From Bacteroidia bacterium (GTDB taxonomy: Bacteria > Bacteroidota > Bacteroidia > Flavobacteriales > Flavobacteriaceae), in NCBI GenBank assembly GCA_018679315.1, contig JAHHLF010000154.1, forward strand, positions 1 through 6,954: a stretch of 6,954 nucleotides of DNA. The letters run 5' to 3'. Positions 1-6,455 of this stretch are shown one piece after another. Position numbers and translations under genes: made by a program. Under the pieces are notes generated by a model. It saw only the letters and a list, made by a program, of their open reading frames with translations, did not search any database and had not been told where the DNA came from. How positions within the stretch are numbered: the first letter of the stretch is position 1; each line of letters starts with the position of its first letter.

Positions 1-404
1 GGCGTAAGCCCGATCAATCCTGGGACGACCCCAAAAAGATGCTCTGGCGCTTCAAGTATATTCTAAATGGAATGGCTGTTCAGGACGATGCCTTACATGA
101 AGGTGGAACACATGGTGGCAGCATACGGCAATATATAGCCGATAGTACCCGTTGGTATGTGCATTACTACAGTACCAATTTTCCTTCTACGACTTTACCG
201 GCCTGGGAAGGGAATAGAAATGACAGCACTATGATCCTTTACAAGGAGCAAAAAGCCCCAAATGGCATGGAGGGATTTTACAGGATTACCTTTTCAGAAA
301 TAACTGATGATGGCTTTAAATGGTCGGGAGATTGGGTAAATCCGGATGAGTCTATCGTATATGCGACTTGGAAGATTGATTGTATCAAGCGTAAAGAAGA
401 ATAA
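1..404 (+). CDS. C-terminal part of a hypothetical protein, possibly lipocalin/DUF1579-like
   Basis: An open frame runs from the window edge (first full codon at position 3) to a TAA at 402-404, giving 133 visible residues. The true start lies outside the window, because the frame is open upstream of the first Met at 39 and the residues before it (RKPDQSWDDPKK) look like ordinary protein. The fragment is rich in aromatic residues and has alternating strand-like segments (WRFKYILNGMAVQD, GGSIRQYIADSTRWYVHYYS, GFYRITFSEI, GFKWSGDWV, ATWKIDC). This pattern resembles small beta-barrel proteins of the lipocalin/DUF1579 type. That assignment is by impression only; no catalytic motif is visible. The alpha/beta hydrolase gene follows after 33 bases on the same strand, so the two are probably co-transcribed. 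Coding status is confident, function is not. Confidence 0.75.
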   Translation, partial: RKPDQSWDDPKKMLWRFKYILNGMAVQDDALHEGGTHGGSIRQYIADSTRWYVHYYSTNFPSTTLPAWEGNRNDSTMILYKEQKAPNGMEGFYRITFSEITDDGFKWSGDWVNPDESIVYATWKIDCIKRKEE

Positions 405-437
405 GGTGTTATTTTAGCGGTTAAGTTTCACCGTACG

Positions 438-1283
438 ATGCAGCAACAATTTAAAAAGATCCTACCAAAACTGATCGGATACACCTATAATGCCACTGCA
501 ATGGTCCATCCCCGTTTAGCCGCATATTGGGCCTTTCTCACGTTTTGTCGCATCCGAAAGGGCGGTGTACGTCCGGAACAAGTCGATTTTCTCAAAAGTG
601 CGAAATCGGTAAGCCGTAAAATCGAAAACCTTGATATACAGGAATACCAATGGCAAGGATCCGGGGATACCGTGATTCTAGTACATGGTTGGGAAAGCAA
701 TGCAGCACGCTGGCGCAACCTTATAACCATGCTGATAGAAGCCGATTTTAATGTCATTGCTTTTGATGCCCCAGGACATGGGTGGTCTAGCGGGAAATTC
801 CTGAATGTTGTTCTTTATGGGGAATGCCTGGAAGCGCTACTACAAATTCATAATCCCCATCACCTTGTAGGACACTCAGTAGGAGGCATGACGATTCTTT
901 TTAATGAATTCAAACGACCCAACCCAAGCCTTAAGCAGATCGTAACCACAGGTGCCCCGTCAGAGTTTTATGAGATCATGGAAGAATACCAGGCTGTGCT
1001 TGGCCTGAATGATCGCATGATGCGTGCCTTTGACCGCTTAGTGCTGGATAAATTCGGATATACCATACGAGAATTCTCTACTACCAAATTTGCAGCGAGT
1101 AACAAGAAGAAAGGATTATTAATCCACGATAAACGAGACAGGGTTGCACCTTATCACGGTTCCGTGAATGTTCATAAGGCCTGGAAAGATAGCCGACTTA
1201 TCAGTACAGAAGGGTACGGCCATTCCCTCCACCAGAAAGATGTAAATTTGGCTATAGTTGATTTTTTAAAGGGCAGCAATTAG
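438..1283 (+). CDS. alpha/beta hydrolase fold protein
   Basis: A 281-residue serine hydrolase with a complete catalytic set. After an N-terminal extension of about 75 residues comes the core strand and oxyanion-hole turn LVHGWESN (81-88), then the conserved FDAPGHGWSSG segment (109-119). The nucleophile elbow is GHSVGG with Ser147, the probable acid is Asp234 in IHDKRDRVAP, and the histidine is His262 in GYGHS. A cap-like helical stretch lies at about 175-220. No signal peptide is evident, so it is probably cytoplasmic. The family includes esterases, lipases and C-C hydrolases, and the substrate cannot be read from sequence. The ATG at 438 is the first Met after the upstream stop and gives a normal N-terminus; no clear Shine-Dalgarno precedes it, as is usual in Bacteroidota. 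A VOC protein gene follows after 24 bases, suggesting an operon and perhaps a shared small-molecule pathway (inference). Confidence 0.93.
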   Translation: MQQQFKKILPKLIGYTYNATAMVHPRLAAYWAFLTFCRIRKGGVRPEQVDFLKSAKSVSRKIENLDIQEYQWQGSGDTVILVHGWESNAARWRNLITMLIEADFNVIAFDAPGHGWSSGKFLNVVLYGECLEALLQIHNPHHLVGHSVGGMTILFNEFKRPNPSLKQIVTTGAPSEFYEIMEEYQAVLGLNDRMMRAFDRLVLDKFGYTIREFSTTKFAASNKKKGLLIHDKRDRVAPYHGSVNVHKAWKDSRLISTEGYGHSLHQKDVNLAIVDFLKGSN

Positions 1284-1307
1284 TGTGAATTCTTTACCTT
1301 AGTTCGT

Positions 1308-1730
1308 ATGAATGCAATCTCTCCTTTCCATATTGCCATCCCTGTTCACAACCTGGAAGAATGCCGTGCCTTTTATGCTGATGTTCTGGAGTGTAAAGAA
1401 GGCCGCAGCAGTGATCACTGGGTAGATTTCAATCTATTTGGTCATCAGCTTGTGATCCATTACAAGCCCAAAAAAGAGGATGAATTGCACACCAATCCTG
1501 TAGATGGTAAAAGTGTGCCTGTCCCGCATTATGGAGTAGTTCTGCCCTGGGAAGATTTCAAACCTTTCTCTGAGAAATTGAAATCCAAAGGCGTAGAATT
1601 TATCATAGAACCCTATATCCGATTTGAGGGAGAAGTAGGGGAACAAGCAACCATGTTTTTCTTAGATCCGGCAGGCAATGCCTTGGAATTCAAAGCGTTT
1701 AAGGATATCGATCAGCTTTTTGCCAATTAG
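1308..1730 (+). CDS. VOC superfamily (glyoxalase/extradiol dioxygenase-like) protein
   Basis: A 140-residue single-subunit vicinal-oxygen-chelate protein with two beta-alpha-beta-beta-beta modules. Module 1 begins with FHIAIPVHNLEECRAFYADVL (7-27), the typical first strand and helix. Module 2 begins at PHYGVVLPWEDF (73-84), and the last strand is DPAGNALEFK (120-129). The expected metal ligands of the 2-His-1-carboxylate type are present: His8, His74 and Glu127. It therefore probably binds a divalent metal and could be a glyoxalase-like enzyme or an extradiol dioxygenase relative; the substrate is unknown. Length is normal for the family. It follows the alpha/beta hydrolase by 24 bases and probably shares its transcript. 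Its TAG stop is one base from the stop of a convergent small gene, so no stand-alone terminator fits between them. Confidence 0.92.
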   Translation: MNAISPFHIAIPVHNLEECRAFYADVLECKEGRSSDHWVDFNLFGHQLVIHYKPKKEDELHTNPVDGKSVPVPHYGVVLPWEDFKPFSEKLKSKGVEFIIEPYIRFEGEVGEQATMFFLDPAGNALEFKAFKDIDQLFAN

Positions 1731-1731
1731 A

Positions 1732-1923
1732 TCACTCCTTTTTCCTTCCCATATATTTATCTCGTACTACTATAAATATTCCATAAAGAACACCGAATAC
1801 CAATCCTTCTGTGATCTCCCGCATTAAGATCTCATTTGAATATTCCCCTTCCAGGATAATCGAGATCAACACATAAAGGGCTGCGGCAACCAGGGCCTGT
1901 ATGATATATTTTTTAGTTTTCAT
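1732..1923 (-). CDS. small two-helix membrane protein, unknown function
   Basis: A 63-residue protein with two predicted membrane segments, about residues 7-24 (IIQALVAAALYVLISIIL) and 38-53 (TEGLVFGVLYGIFIVV). Both ends are basic (KTKK at the N-terminus, RDKYMGRKKE at the C-terminus) and the short loop between the helices is acidic. By the positive-inside rule both termini should be cytoplasmic, forming a helical hairpin in the inner membrane. The clean hydrophobic and charge pattern argues that this is a real gene and not a chance frame. It is convergent with the VOC gene and divergent from the small lipoprotein at 2070. I do not recognise a named family and no function can be assigned. Confidence 0.75.
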   Translation of the reverse strand: MKTKKYIIQALVAAALYVLISIILEGEYSNEILMREITEGLVFGVLYGIFIVVRDKYMGRKKE

Positions 1924-2050
1924 CTCTTGAGTTTATATATATGGATCCCTGTTTCCACCAATTCTCATTATTAGGATCTTGATGTGATAAAAGATACTAA
2001 AATAACTACGTATTCGGATACCATAAAGGGAGCGATAAGCGTTATAAGAT

Positions 2051-2066
2051 ATACCCAAATACCCAA
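2051..2066. repeat. two tandem copies of an 8-base unit upstream of the small lipoprotein
   Basis: ATACCCAA occurs twice in tandem and ends three bases before the ATG at 2070. It lies in the 5' leader of the 43-residue lipoprotein gene. It may be a chance duplication or part of a leader element; nothing further can be said from one copy of the locus. Confidence 0.45.
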
Positions 2067-2069
2067 ATC

Positions 2070-2201
2070 ATGAAAAAACTCATTTACCTGCTTATCCTGC
2101 TCGGGATAATTATTTTAGGATCTTGCACTAATAACGAAGGTTCTGAAGATATTGATGTGATCACACCCGCTGATTCTACCGGATCTGTCACCTTAGAATA
2201 G
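2070..2201 (+). CDS. 43-residue predicted lipoprotein
   Basis: A short frame from ATG at 2070 to TAG at 2199-2201 encodes 43 residues. It has a textbook type II signal peptide: MKK, a hydrophobic core of about 12 residues (LIYLLILLGIII), and the lipobox LGSC with the acylated cysteine at position 19. The mature part is only 25 residues, polar and acidic (CTNNEGSEDIDVITPADSTG), and looks unstructured. The residues after Cys19 do not match the acidic surface-export signal seen in the large lipoprotein of this window, so a periplasm-facing location is more likely. A weak promoter-like pair (TTG at 1979-1981, TAACTACG at 2003-2010) lies upstream but matches the consensus only partly. The gene is convergent with folD. 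Small Bacteroidota lipoproteins of this kind are often missed by gene callers. Function unknown; the signal peptide is the main support. Confidence 0.7.
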   Translation: MKKLIYLLILLGIIILGSCTNNEGSEDIDVITPADSTGSVTLE

Positions 2202-2235
2202 GAATTCCAAGATGTACTTGTGAAATTCTAATTTT
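2202..2235 (+). terminator. possible weak terminator of the small lipoprotein gene
   Basis: Directly after the TAG at 2199-2201, GAATT (2202-2206) can pair with AATTC (2224-2228), and inside it CAAG (2208-2211) can pair with CTTG (2217-2220) around a 5-base loop, with an asymmetric internal bulge. It is followed by TAATTTT (2229-2235). The stem is AT-rich and interrupted, and it overlaps the folD stop, so this is only a tentative call. Confidence 0.25.
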
Positions 2236-3109
2236 GCGCATGCCGCTCCCTGGCAAGTAATGTATTCTTAAGAAGCATAGCAATCGTCATTGGGCCGACA
2301 CCACCGGGCACAGGCGTAATAAAGGACGCTTTATGAGAGACAGCATCAAAGTCCACGTCGCCTGTTATATAGTATCCCCGCTCTCTGCTTTCGTCTGGTA
2401 CGCGAGTGATACCCACATCTACGATAACAACACCCTCTTTAACCATATCTGCCTTTAGAAAGCCAGGGACTCCCAGGGCCGAAACAACAACATCTGCATG
2501 TCTGGTTATCTCTGCCAAATTCTGTGTCCGGCTATGGGTTAATGTCACAGTTGCATTTCCCGGATTCCCTTTCTGACTCATCAATATACTTATAGGCCTT
2601 CCCACAATATGGCTTCTCCCGATCACTACTACATGCTTTCCCTGGAGAGGTACATCGTATCTTTTAAGTAATTCCATGATACCATATGGAGTTGCGGAAA
2701 TAAAACTGGGCATATCGAGGGCCATCTTTCCGAAATTAGTTGGGTGAAAGCCGTCAACATCCTTTTCCGGATCTACGGCCATGAGTACCTTTTGCTCATC
2801 GATATGTTTGGGCAACGGCAGTTGCACAATGTAGCCATCGATCTTATCATTGGCATTAAGCTCGGCTACTTTTTGAAGTAGTTCTTCTTCGGTGGTTTCT
2901 TCAGGTAAATGGATCAGTGTAGATTCAAAACCAATCCGCTTGCAAGACCTTACCTTACTACCTACATAAGTCAAACTCGCCCCATCATTCCCTACAAGTA
3001 CGGCTGCCAGATGCGGAACCTTCTCCCCCCTGGCCTTTATCCCGGAAACTTCTTGTTTGATCTCTTCCTTGATCTCATTACTGATCTTTTTCCCGTCTAG
3101 TAGTATCAT
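2228..3109 (-). CDS. folD: FolD: methylenetetrahydrofolate dehydrogenase/cyclohydrolase
   Basis: A 293-residue bifunctional cytoplasmic enzyme of one-carbon metabolism. It oxidises 5,10-methylene-THF with NADP(+) and hydrolyses the product to 10-formyl-THF, feeding purine synthesis and initiator-Met formylation. The substrate-domain signature TYVGSKVRSCKRIGF (47-61) holds Tyr48 and the catalytic Lys52. QLPLPKHI (96-103) carries Gln96, and PEKDVDGFHPTN (114-125) carries Asp119. These correspond to Tyr50, Lys54, Gln98 and Asp121 of the E. coli enzyme. The Rossmann part has GRSHIVGRP (164-172), and the C-terminal signature PVPGGVGPMTIAMLLKNT (266-283) is intact. Length is normal. The gene begins 8 bases after the ffh stop, so it is the second gene of an ffh-folD unit and is probably transcribed from the ffh promoter. 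Confidence 0.98.
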   Translation of the reverse strand: MILLDGKKISNEIKEEIKQEVSGIKARGEKVPHLAAVLVGNDGASLTYVGSKVRSCKRIGFESTLIHLPEETTEEELLQKVAELNANDKIDGYIVQLPLPKHIDEQKVLMAVDPEKDVDGFHPTNFGKMALDMPSFISATPYGIMELLKRYDVPLQGKHVVVIGRSHIVGRPISILMSQKGNPGNATVTLTHSRTQNLAEITRHADVVVSALGVPGFLKADMVKEGVVIVDVGITRVPDESRERGYYITGDVDFDAVSHKASFITPVPGGVGPMTIAMLLKNTLLARERHAQN

Positions 3110-3117
3110 TTGCTGTT

Positions 3118-4449
3118 TTATCCGCGCATTTGGTTCATCATTTGCATCATTTTCTTGCCACCGCCGCCTTGCATCATTTTCATCATTTTACTCATTTGAT
3201 TGAACTGTTTCAACAACTGGTTCAATTCCTGAATGCTGCGACCGCTTCCTTTAGCAATGCGCTTTTTCCTGGATGCGTTTAATGTAGATGGATTTGCCCT
3301 TTCATCAGGGGTCATGGAATGGATCATCGCCTCTACATGTTTAAAGGCATCATCTTCGATATCCATACCCTTCATGGCCTTTCCCATTCCGGGGATCATT
3401 CCCATCAGGTCTTTCATATTCCCCATCTTCTTGATCTGCTGGATCTGTGACAGGAAGTCATCAAGGCCAAATTTATTCTTTGCGATCTTCTTTTGGATCT
3501 TACGCGCTTCCTCCTCATCAAATTGATCCTGGGCACGTTCTACCAATGAGATCACATCACCCATCCCCAAGATCCTGTCGGCCATCCTGTCCGGATAGAA
3601 GACATCCAGGGCGTCCATTTTTTCTCCTGTACCAATAAATTTGATCGGTTTTTGTACAACCGATTTGATAGACAGGGCTGCCCCTCCTCGTGTATCCCCA
3701 TCCAACTTCGTCAGGATCACACCTTCGAAATTCAAGATATCGTTAAAGGCTTTAGCCGTATTTACAGCATCCTGACCCGTCATGGCATCTACGACAAAAA
3801 GGGTTTCCTGGGGTTGAACTGCTTTGTGGATATTCGCGATCTCTGCCATCATCTCCTCATCAATAGCGAGTCGGCCCGCGGTATCAATAATGACTACATT
3901 GTGTCCATTAGACTTGGCATGAGCTACCCCAGCTTTCGCAATAGCGACGGGGTCTTTGCTTTCACGATCCGAATACACCTCAACACCGATCTGATCGCCA
4001 ACCACATGTAACTGATCAATAGCCGCCGGTCTGTAAATATCACAACCAACCAAAAGAGGTTTTTTCGACTTTTTATTCTTTAGGTAATTGGCAAGTTTTC
4101 CAGAGAAGGTGGTTTTACCGGAACCTTGAAGTCCGGACATCAGGATCACAGAAGGCTGACCGGAAAGGTTGATCCCTTCGGCCTCTCCACCCATCAACTC
4201 GGTCAATTCGTCTTTGACGATCTTAACCATTAGCTGCCCGGGCTGAAGCGTAGTCAATACATTCTGTCCCAAGGCCTTTTCTCTCACCCGATTGGTGAAT
4301 TCCTTGGCTATCTTAAAGTTGACATCGGCATCCAGTAAGGCACGTCTGACCTCTTTGGCCGTTTCGGCAACATTGATCTCAGTTATCTGGCCATGTCCTT
4401 TGAGGACGTGCAGGGCCTTATCCAGCTTTTCACTTAAACTATCGAACAT
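3118..4449 (-). CDS. ffh: Ffh: signal recognition particle GTPase (SRP54)
   Basis: A 443-residue SRP GTPase that binds signal sequences emerging from the ribosome and, with the SRP RNA and receptor FtsY, delivers membrane proteins to the translocon. The N domain is residues 1 to about 95 (MFDSLSEKLDKAL; RRALLDADVN at 35-44). The G domain follows, with P-loop GLQGSGKTT (106-114), DIYRPAAIDQL (137-147), DTAGR (189-193), TKLDGDTRGGAAL (247-259) and the GTGE/DALDVFYPDRMADRILGMGDV closing segment (273-299). The methionine-rich M domain contains the RNA-binding SRKKRIAKGSGRS segment (393-405) and ends in a Gly/Met-rich tail. All expected motifs are present and the length is typical. It starts the ffh-folD unit. 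No SRP RNA gene is visible in this window. Confidence 0.98.
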   Translation of the reverse strand: MFDSLSEKLDKALHVLKGHGQITEINVAETAKEVRRALLDADVNFKIAKEFTNRVREKALGQNVLTTLQPGQLMVKIVKDELTELMGGEAEGINLSGQPSVILMSGLQGSGKTTFSGKLANYLKNKKSKKPLLVGCDIYRPAAIDQLHVVGDQIGVEVYSDRESKDPVAIAKAGVAHAKSNGHNVVIIDTAGRLAIDEEMMAEIANIHKAVQPQETLFVVDAMTGQDAVNTAKAFNDILNFEGVILTKLDGDTRGGAALSIKSVVQKPIKFIGTGEKMDALDVFYPDRMADRILGMGDVISLVERAQDQFDEEEARKIQKKIAKNKFGLDDFLSQIQQIKKMGNMKDLMGMIPGMGKAMKGMDIEDDAFKHVEAMIHSMTPDERANPSTLNASRKKRIAKGSGRSIQELNQLLKQFNQMSKMMKMMQGGGGKKMMQMMNQMRG

Positions 4450-4473
4450 TCTATCAGTATACTAAAAGAAGTG

Positions 4474-4481
4474 CAAATTTA
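4474..4481 (-). promoter_or_regulatory. candidate -7 element of the ffh promoter
   Basis: Read on the minus strand the bases are TAAATTTG, a full match to the Bacteroidota -7 consensus TAnnTTTG, ending 24 bases before the ffh ATG. No matching TTG was found 17-23 bases further upstream, so the -33 half is not supported. The position between the upstream terminator and ffh fits a promoter, but an 8-base match with two free positions can occur by chance. Confidence 0.4.
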
Positions 4482-4523
4482 AGCAACTCCAATGGATAGA
4501 GGAAGCCAGGAGCACCTAAATAC

Positions 4524-4560
4524 AAAAAGGGTAACTTCTTTTTGGGAAGTCACCCTTTTT
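4524..4560 (-). terminator. intrinsic terminator of the large lipoprotein gene
   Basis: A strong inverted repeat. AAAAAGGGT (4524-4532) pairs with ACCCTTTTT (4552-4560), then one A/C mismatch, then ACTTC (4534-4538) pairs with GAAGT (4546-4550), with a 7-base loop (4539-4545). On the minus strand the GC part of the stem is followed by TTTTT. It lies 46 bases after the stop of the large lipoprotein gene and before ffh. Because it has A and T tracts on both sides it could work in both directions, but no plus-strand gene ends here. Confidence 0.85.
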
Positions 4561-4606
4561 AACAAAATTGGGGGCAAATATGATTTGATTGCGTATGTTT
4601 TGCTTT

Positions 4607-6391
4607 TTAGATTCTCTCGAAGACTAGTAGATCTGTACCATCTGCCGTACCGGCTGGTGAATAGTCATCGCTAACATCACGTAATTCGATACGGTTCGGT
4701 GTTATTTCAACCAGTTTCCAGTCGTCTGTTAGTTCGCCATAAGGATCAGCGTCGCCAAAGTTCAAATAAACCTTGATCTTACCATCACTATTACGGATCA
4801 CTCTCCATAGTCCCATATAAGAAGGGCCGGTTGGACTTACTGTAACAGATACTAAATGATCGGGTAGGAATTCGAAGGTGCTTCCTGAGAACATTTCTGT
4901 TTCATCCACTCCATCATCCTTATACTGAGCAACGATCCACGGACCTTGAGCCATAATGCTTCTGATCTCCATCAGGTCGCCATCGGTATTGGTATCATCA
5001 CATACACGTTGCAACACCAATTCGTAATCGATCTCTTCGATCTCGAATTTAAGGCGGTCGTGGCGAAGATCGCTCAATGGCCATTCGAAAGTAATCGCAG
5101 GTTCATTGCCAAAGCTGAGTGCCATGACCAATCTACCCTGGGCATTGATAGTGATCTCCCAGCTTCCTTCAGAGACCATATCGCCATTCGATAAGGTTAC
5201 TACACCTTCAGCATGGAATTGGAATTCCCATCCAAGCAAGCGATCTATCTCTTCACCTTGATTCTTCACCTTTTTGATCACCCACACACATTCTTTAAGG
5301 ATCTCACGAAGTGTATCAGGATCATCATTGATGATATCACAGGCACTTTCCATTATAATTCGGTCGCGATCACCGGAAAATAACTTGATCTTACCTGGAC
5401 TAATTTCATAGACATACCACTCCAGGGTGAAGTCAACCAGGACATCAAATTCCATCACAAGTTTTACATGGTGATCGGTAACGCGTACGTCCCAATATCC
5501 GGTAAGCATATTGCCTTGACGATCTTTTACAACAACTTCATTGTTTTCGTAGAAATTAAAAAGGTACTCGAAGTATTGATCTGTCAAACTTACAGCATCG
5601 CGCTCTATCTCTTTAACGAACCAAGGGCACTCTACGAGTAAGGCTCGAAGGCGTTCTTCTGTGAAGTCGTCATCATTATAATCATTATCATCATCCTCAT
5701 CACACAATTCCTTGGCCATTTCAATAGCTTGAACCATTTCTTCATTGCTTGTCACCAGTACTTCAGTCCCATCGGCTTTAACCAAAGTGATCGGGAAATC
5801 AATACTGATCAGGTCATCATCATCCAAACCTGCAAAAAAGCGTCGCAACTGGTAGTCATTCTCAACAGTAACGCTACCTGTTTGTTGTTCATTAAGGTCA
5901 AATGTGTATAACGTAATCGGATAGACGAAATCTATACATTCAATGTCATCATCATTTCCTCCTTCAATACATTCTTCAGCAAGATCACGTAGTTGATCGA
6001 AGCTTTCGATAACGATCTCTGAGTAATCCGCAATGGTAATGGTAATTGGGAAAAAGATATTTAATTCGTTTACATCATCATCAAATTGATCAAAGATCTC
6101 TTCAATAATGTGTAATCCATCTTCATTCTCAATAGTAAGTGTAATTCCGTTTACCGCAACGGTATAAGGAAATTTAATGTCAAAACAGCTAGCGCCGTCA
6201 ACTATATTGTCAAAAGAACCGTCATTAGATACGGTACCGGCAATAAGTTGACCTGTAGCAGAATTGGCCATAAGGGTCTGTTGTTCCTGATCTGGATCAG
6301 GTAGCGGTTCAAATTCTTCCTGACATCCGGTAAAGGTCAGAGCCAGGCCAATCAGAACAGCGTAGATAGATTGTTGCAAAAACTTTTTCAT
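4607..6391 (-). CDS. large acidic multi-repeat lipoprotein, probably surface exposed; unknown function
   Basis: I do not recognise a named family. The 594-residue product starts at Met 6391 (MKKFLQQ). An upstream in-frame ATG at 6427 would put 12 extra residues before a normal signal peptide and is less likely; the shorter start also has the A-rich leader usual in Bacteroidota. The signal peptide is residues 1-22, with lipid Cys23 in FTGC. The next residues, QEEFE, resemble the flavobacterial surface lipoprotein export signal. Residues 68-141 and 151-230 form two modules, each with two half-repeats carrying FPYT/FPIT/YPIT (motifs at 74, 114, 157, 199). An Asp-rich linker (231-242) follows. 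Three lipocalin-like repeats come next (about 246-351, 361-464, 476-594), sharing [C/G]-x-W, G-x-W and a later W. Cys pairs 69/141, 152/230, 255/351 and 368/464 bracket the first four modules. The protein is strongly acidic. It is divergent from an ECF sigma factor gene. Confidence 0.9.
   Translation of the reverse strand: MKKFLQQSIYAVLIGLALTFTGCQEEFEPLPDPDQEQQTLMANSATGQLIAGTVSNDGSFDNIVDGASCFDIKFPYTVAVNGITLTIENEDGLHIIEEIFDQFDDDVNELNIFFPITITIADYSEIVIESFDQLRDLAEECIEGGNDDDIECIDFVYPITLYTFDLNEQQTGSVTVENDYQLRRFFAGLDDDDLISIDFPITLVKADGTEVLVTSNEEMVQAIEMAKELCDEDDDNDYNDDDFTEERLRALLVECPWFVKEIERDAVSLTDQYFEYLFNFYENNEVVVKDRQGNMLTGYWDVRVTDHHVKLVMEFDVLVDFTLEWYVYEISPGKIKLFSGDRDRIIMESACDIINDDPDTLREILKECVWVIKKVKNQGEEIDRLLGWEFQFHAEGVVTLSNGDMVSEGSWEITINAQGRLVMALSFGNEPAITFEWPLSDLRHDRLKFEIEEIDYELVLQRVCDDTNTDGDLMEIRSIMAQGPWIVAQYKDDGVDETEMFSGSTFEFLPDHLVSVTVSPTGPSYMGLWRVIRNSDGKIKVYLNFGDADPYGELTDDWKLVEITPNRIELRDVSDDYSPAGTADGTDLLVFERI
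4610..5656 (-). repeat. three tandem lipocalin-like protein repeats coded in the large lipoprotein
   Basis: The coding region for residues 246-594 holds three divergent copies of a unit of about 113 residues: nucleotides 5339-5656, 5000-5311 and 4610-4966. Aligned landmarks are Trp257/370/485 at the start, Trp300/411/529 in a G-x-W motif in the middle, and Trp325/437/558 near the end. Each unit alternates short hydrophobic strands, which fits a lipocalin-like beta barrel (inference). Copies 1 and 2 have Cys at both ends exactly 96 residues apart (255/351, 368/464). Copy 3 has Gly483 in the first place and no second Cys. Confidence 0.75.
5666..5701 (-). repeat. low-complexity ATC-rich tract coding an Asp-rich linker
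   Basis: Reading the minus strand, these codons give DEDDDNDYNDDD (residues 231-242), mostly GAT/GAC/AAT. On the plus strand it looks like imperfect ATC/ATT repeats. It joins the FPIT modules to the lipocalin-like repeats. The spacing of acidic residues could bind calcium, but no canonical Ca-binding loop is clear. Confidence 0.6.
5702..6190 (-). repeat. four FPIT-type half-repeats forming two Cys-bracketed modules
   Basis: Codes for residues 68-230 of the large lipoprotein. Four copies of a unit of about 40 residues each begin with a strand such as FDIKFPYT, LNIFFPIT, DFVYPIT or SIDFPIT, followed by a second strand (TLTIENED, EIVIESFD, GSVTVEND, EVLVTSNE) and a helix. Motif spacing is 40, 43 and 42 residues. 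Copies 2 and 4 end alike (LAEEC, AKELC), and copies 1 and 3 have a Cys just before the first strand, so the unit duplicated in evolution was probably a pair of half-repeats. Confidence 0.75.
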
Positions 6392-6455
6392 AACGATTTG
6401 GACTATTTTTTTTGTTTGTACACGCATATAACAACCAGGAATTAAGAAACCCTAC

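Noticed and set aside
410..417. TATTTTAG as a promoter -7 element before the alpha/beta hydrolase gene
   Set aside because: It differs from TAnnTTTG in the third T, and the nearest TTG (380-382) is 27 bases away, outside the normal spacing.
485..757. 90-residue minus-strand frame inside the alpha/beta hydrolase gene
   Set aside because: It lies wholly antisense to a gene with conserved catalytic motifs, and its product is rich in Ser, Arg and Cys with no recognisable pattern; it is a shadow frame.
1295..1302. TACCTTAG as a promoter -7 element before the VOC gene
   Set aside because: It is an imperfect match only 5 bases from the ATG, with no TTG at the right distance (nearest at 1258-1260); the operon reading is simpler.
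3652..4011. 119-residue plus-strand frame inside ffh
   Set aside because: It is antisense to the conserved Ffh G domain and is best explained by codon bias of the real gene; its product has no domain-like pattern.
4492..4674. 60-residue plus-strand frame covering the terminator
   Set aside because: It reads through the hairpin and the end of the lipoprotein gene, with no signal or family pattern.
6392..6427. Longer start for the large lipoprotein at 6427
   Set aside because: The extra 12 residues (MRVQTKKIVQIV) would precede an already complete MKK-type lipoprotein signal peptide; the start at 6391 is better.
6392..6455. Housekeeping promoter for the large lipoprotein on the minus strand
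   Set aside because: I looked for TAnnTTTG with a TTG 17-23 bases upstream and found no convincing pair.
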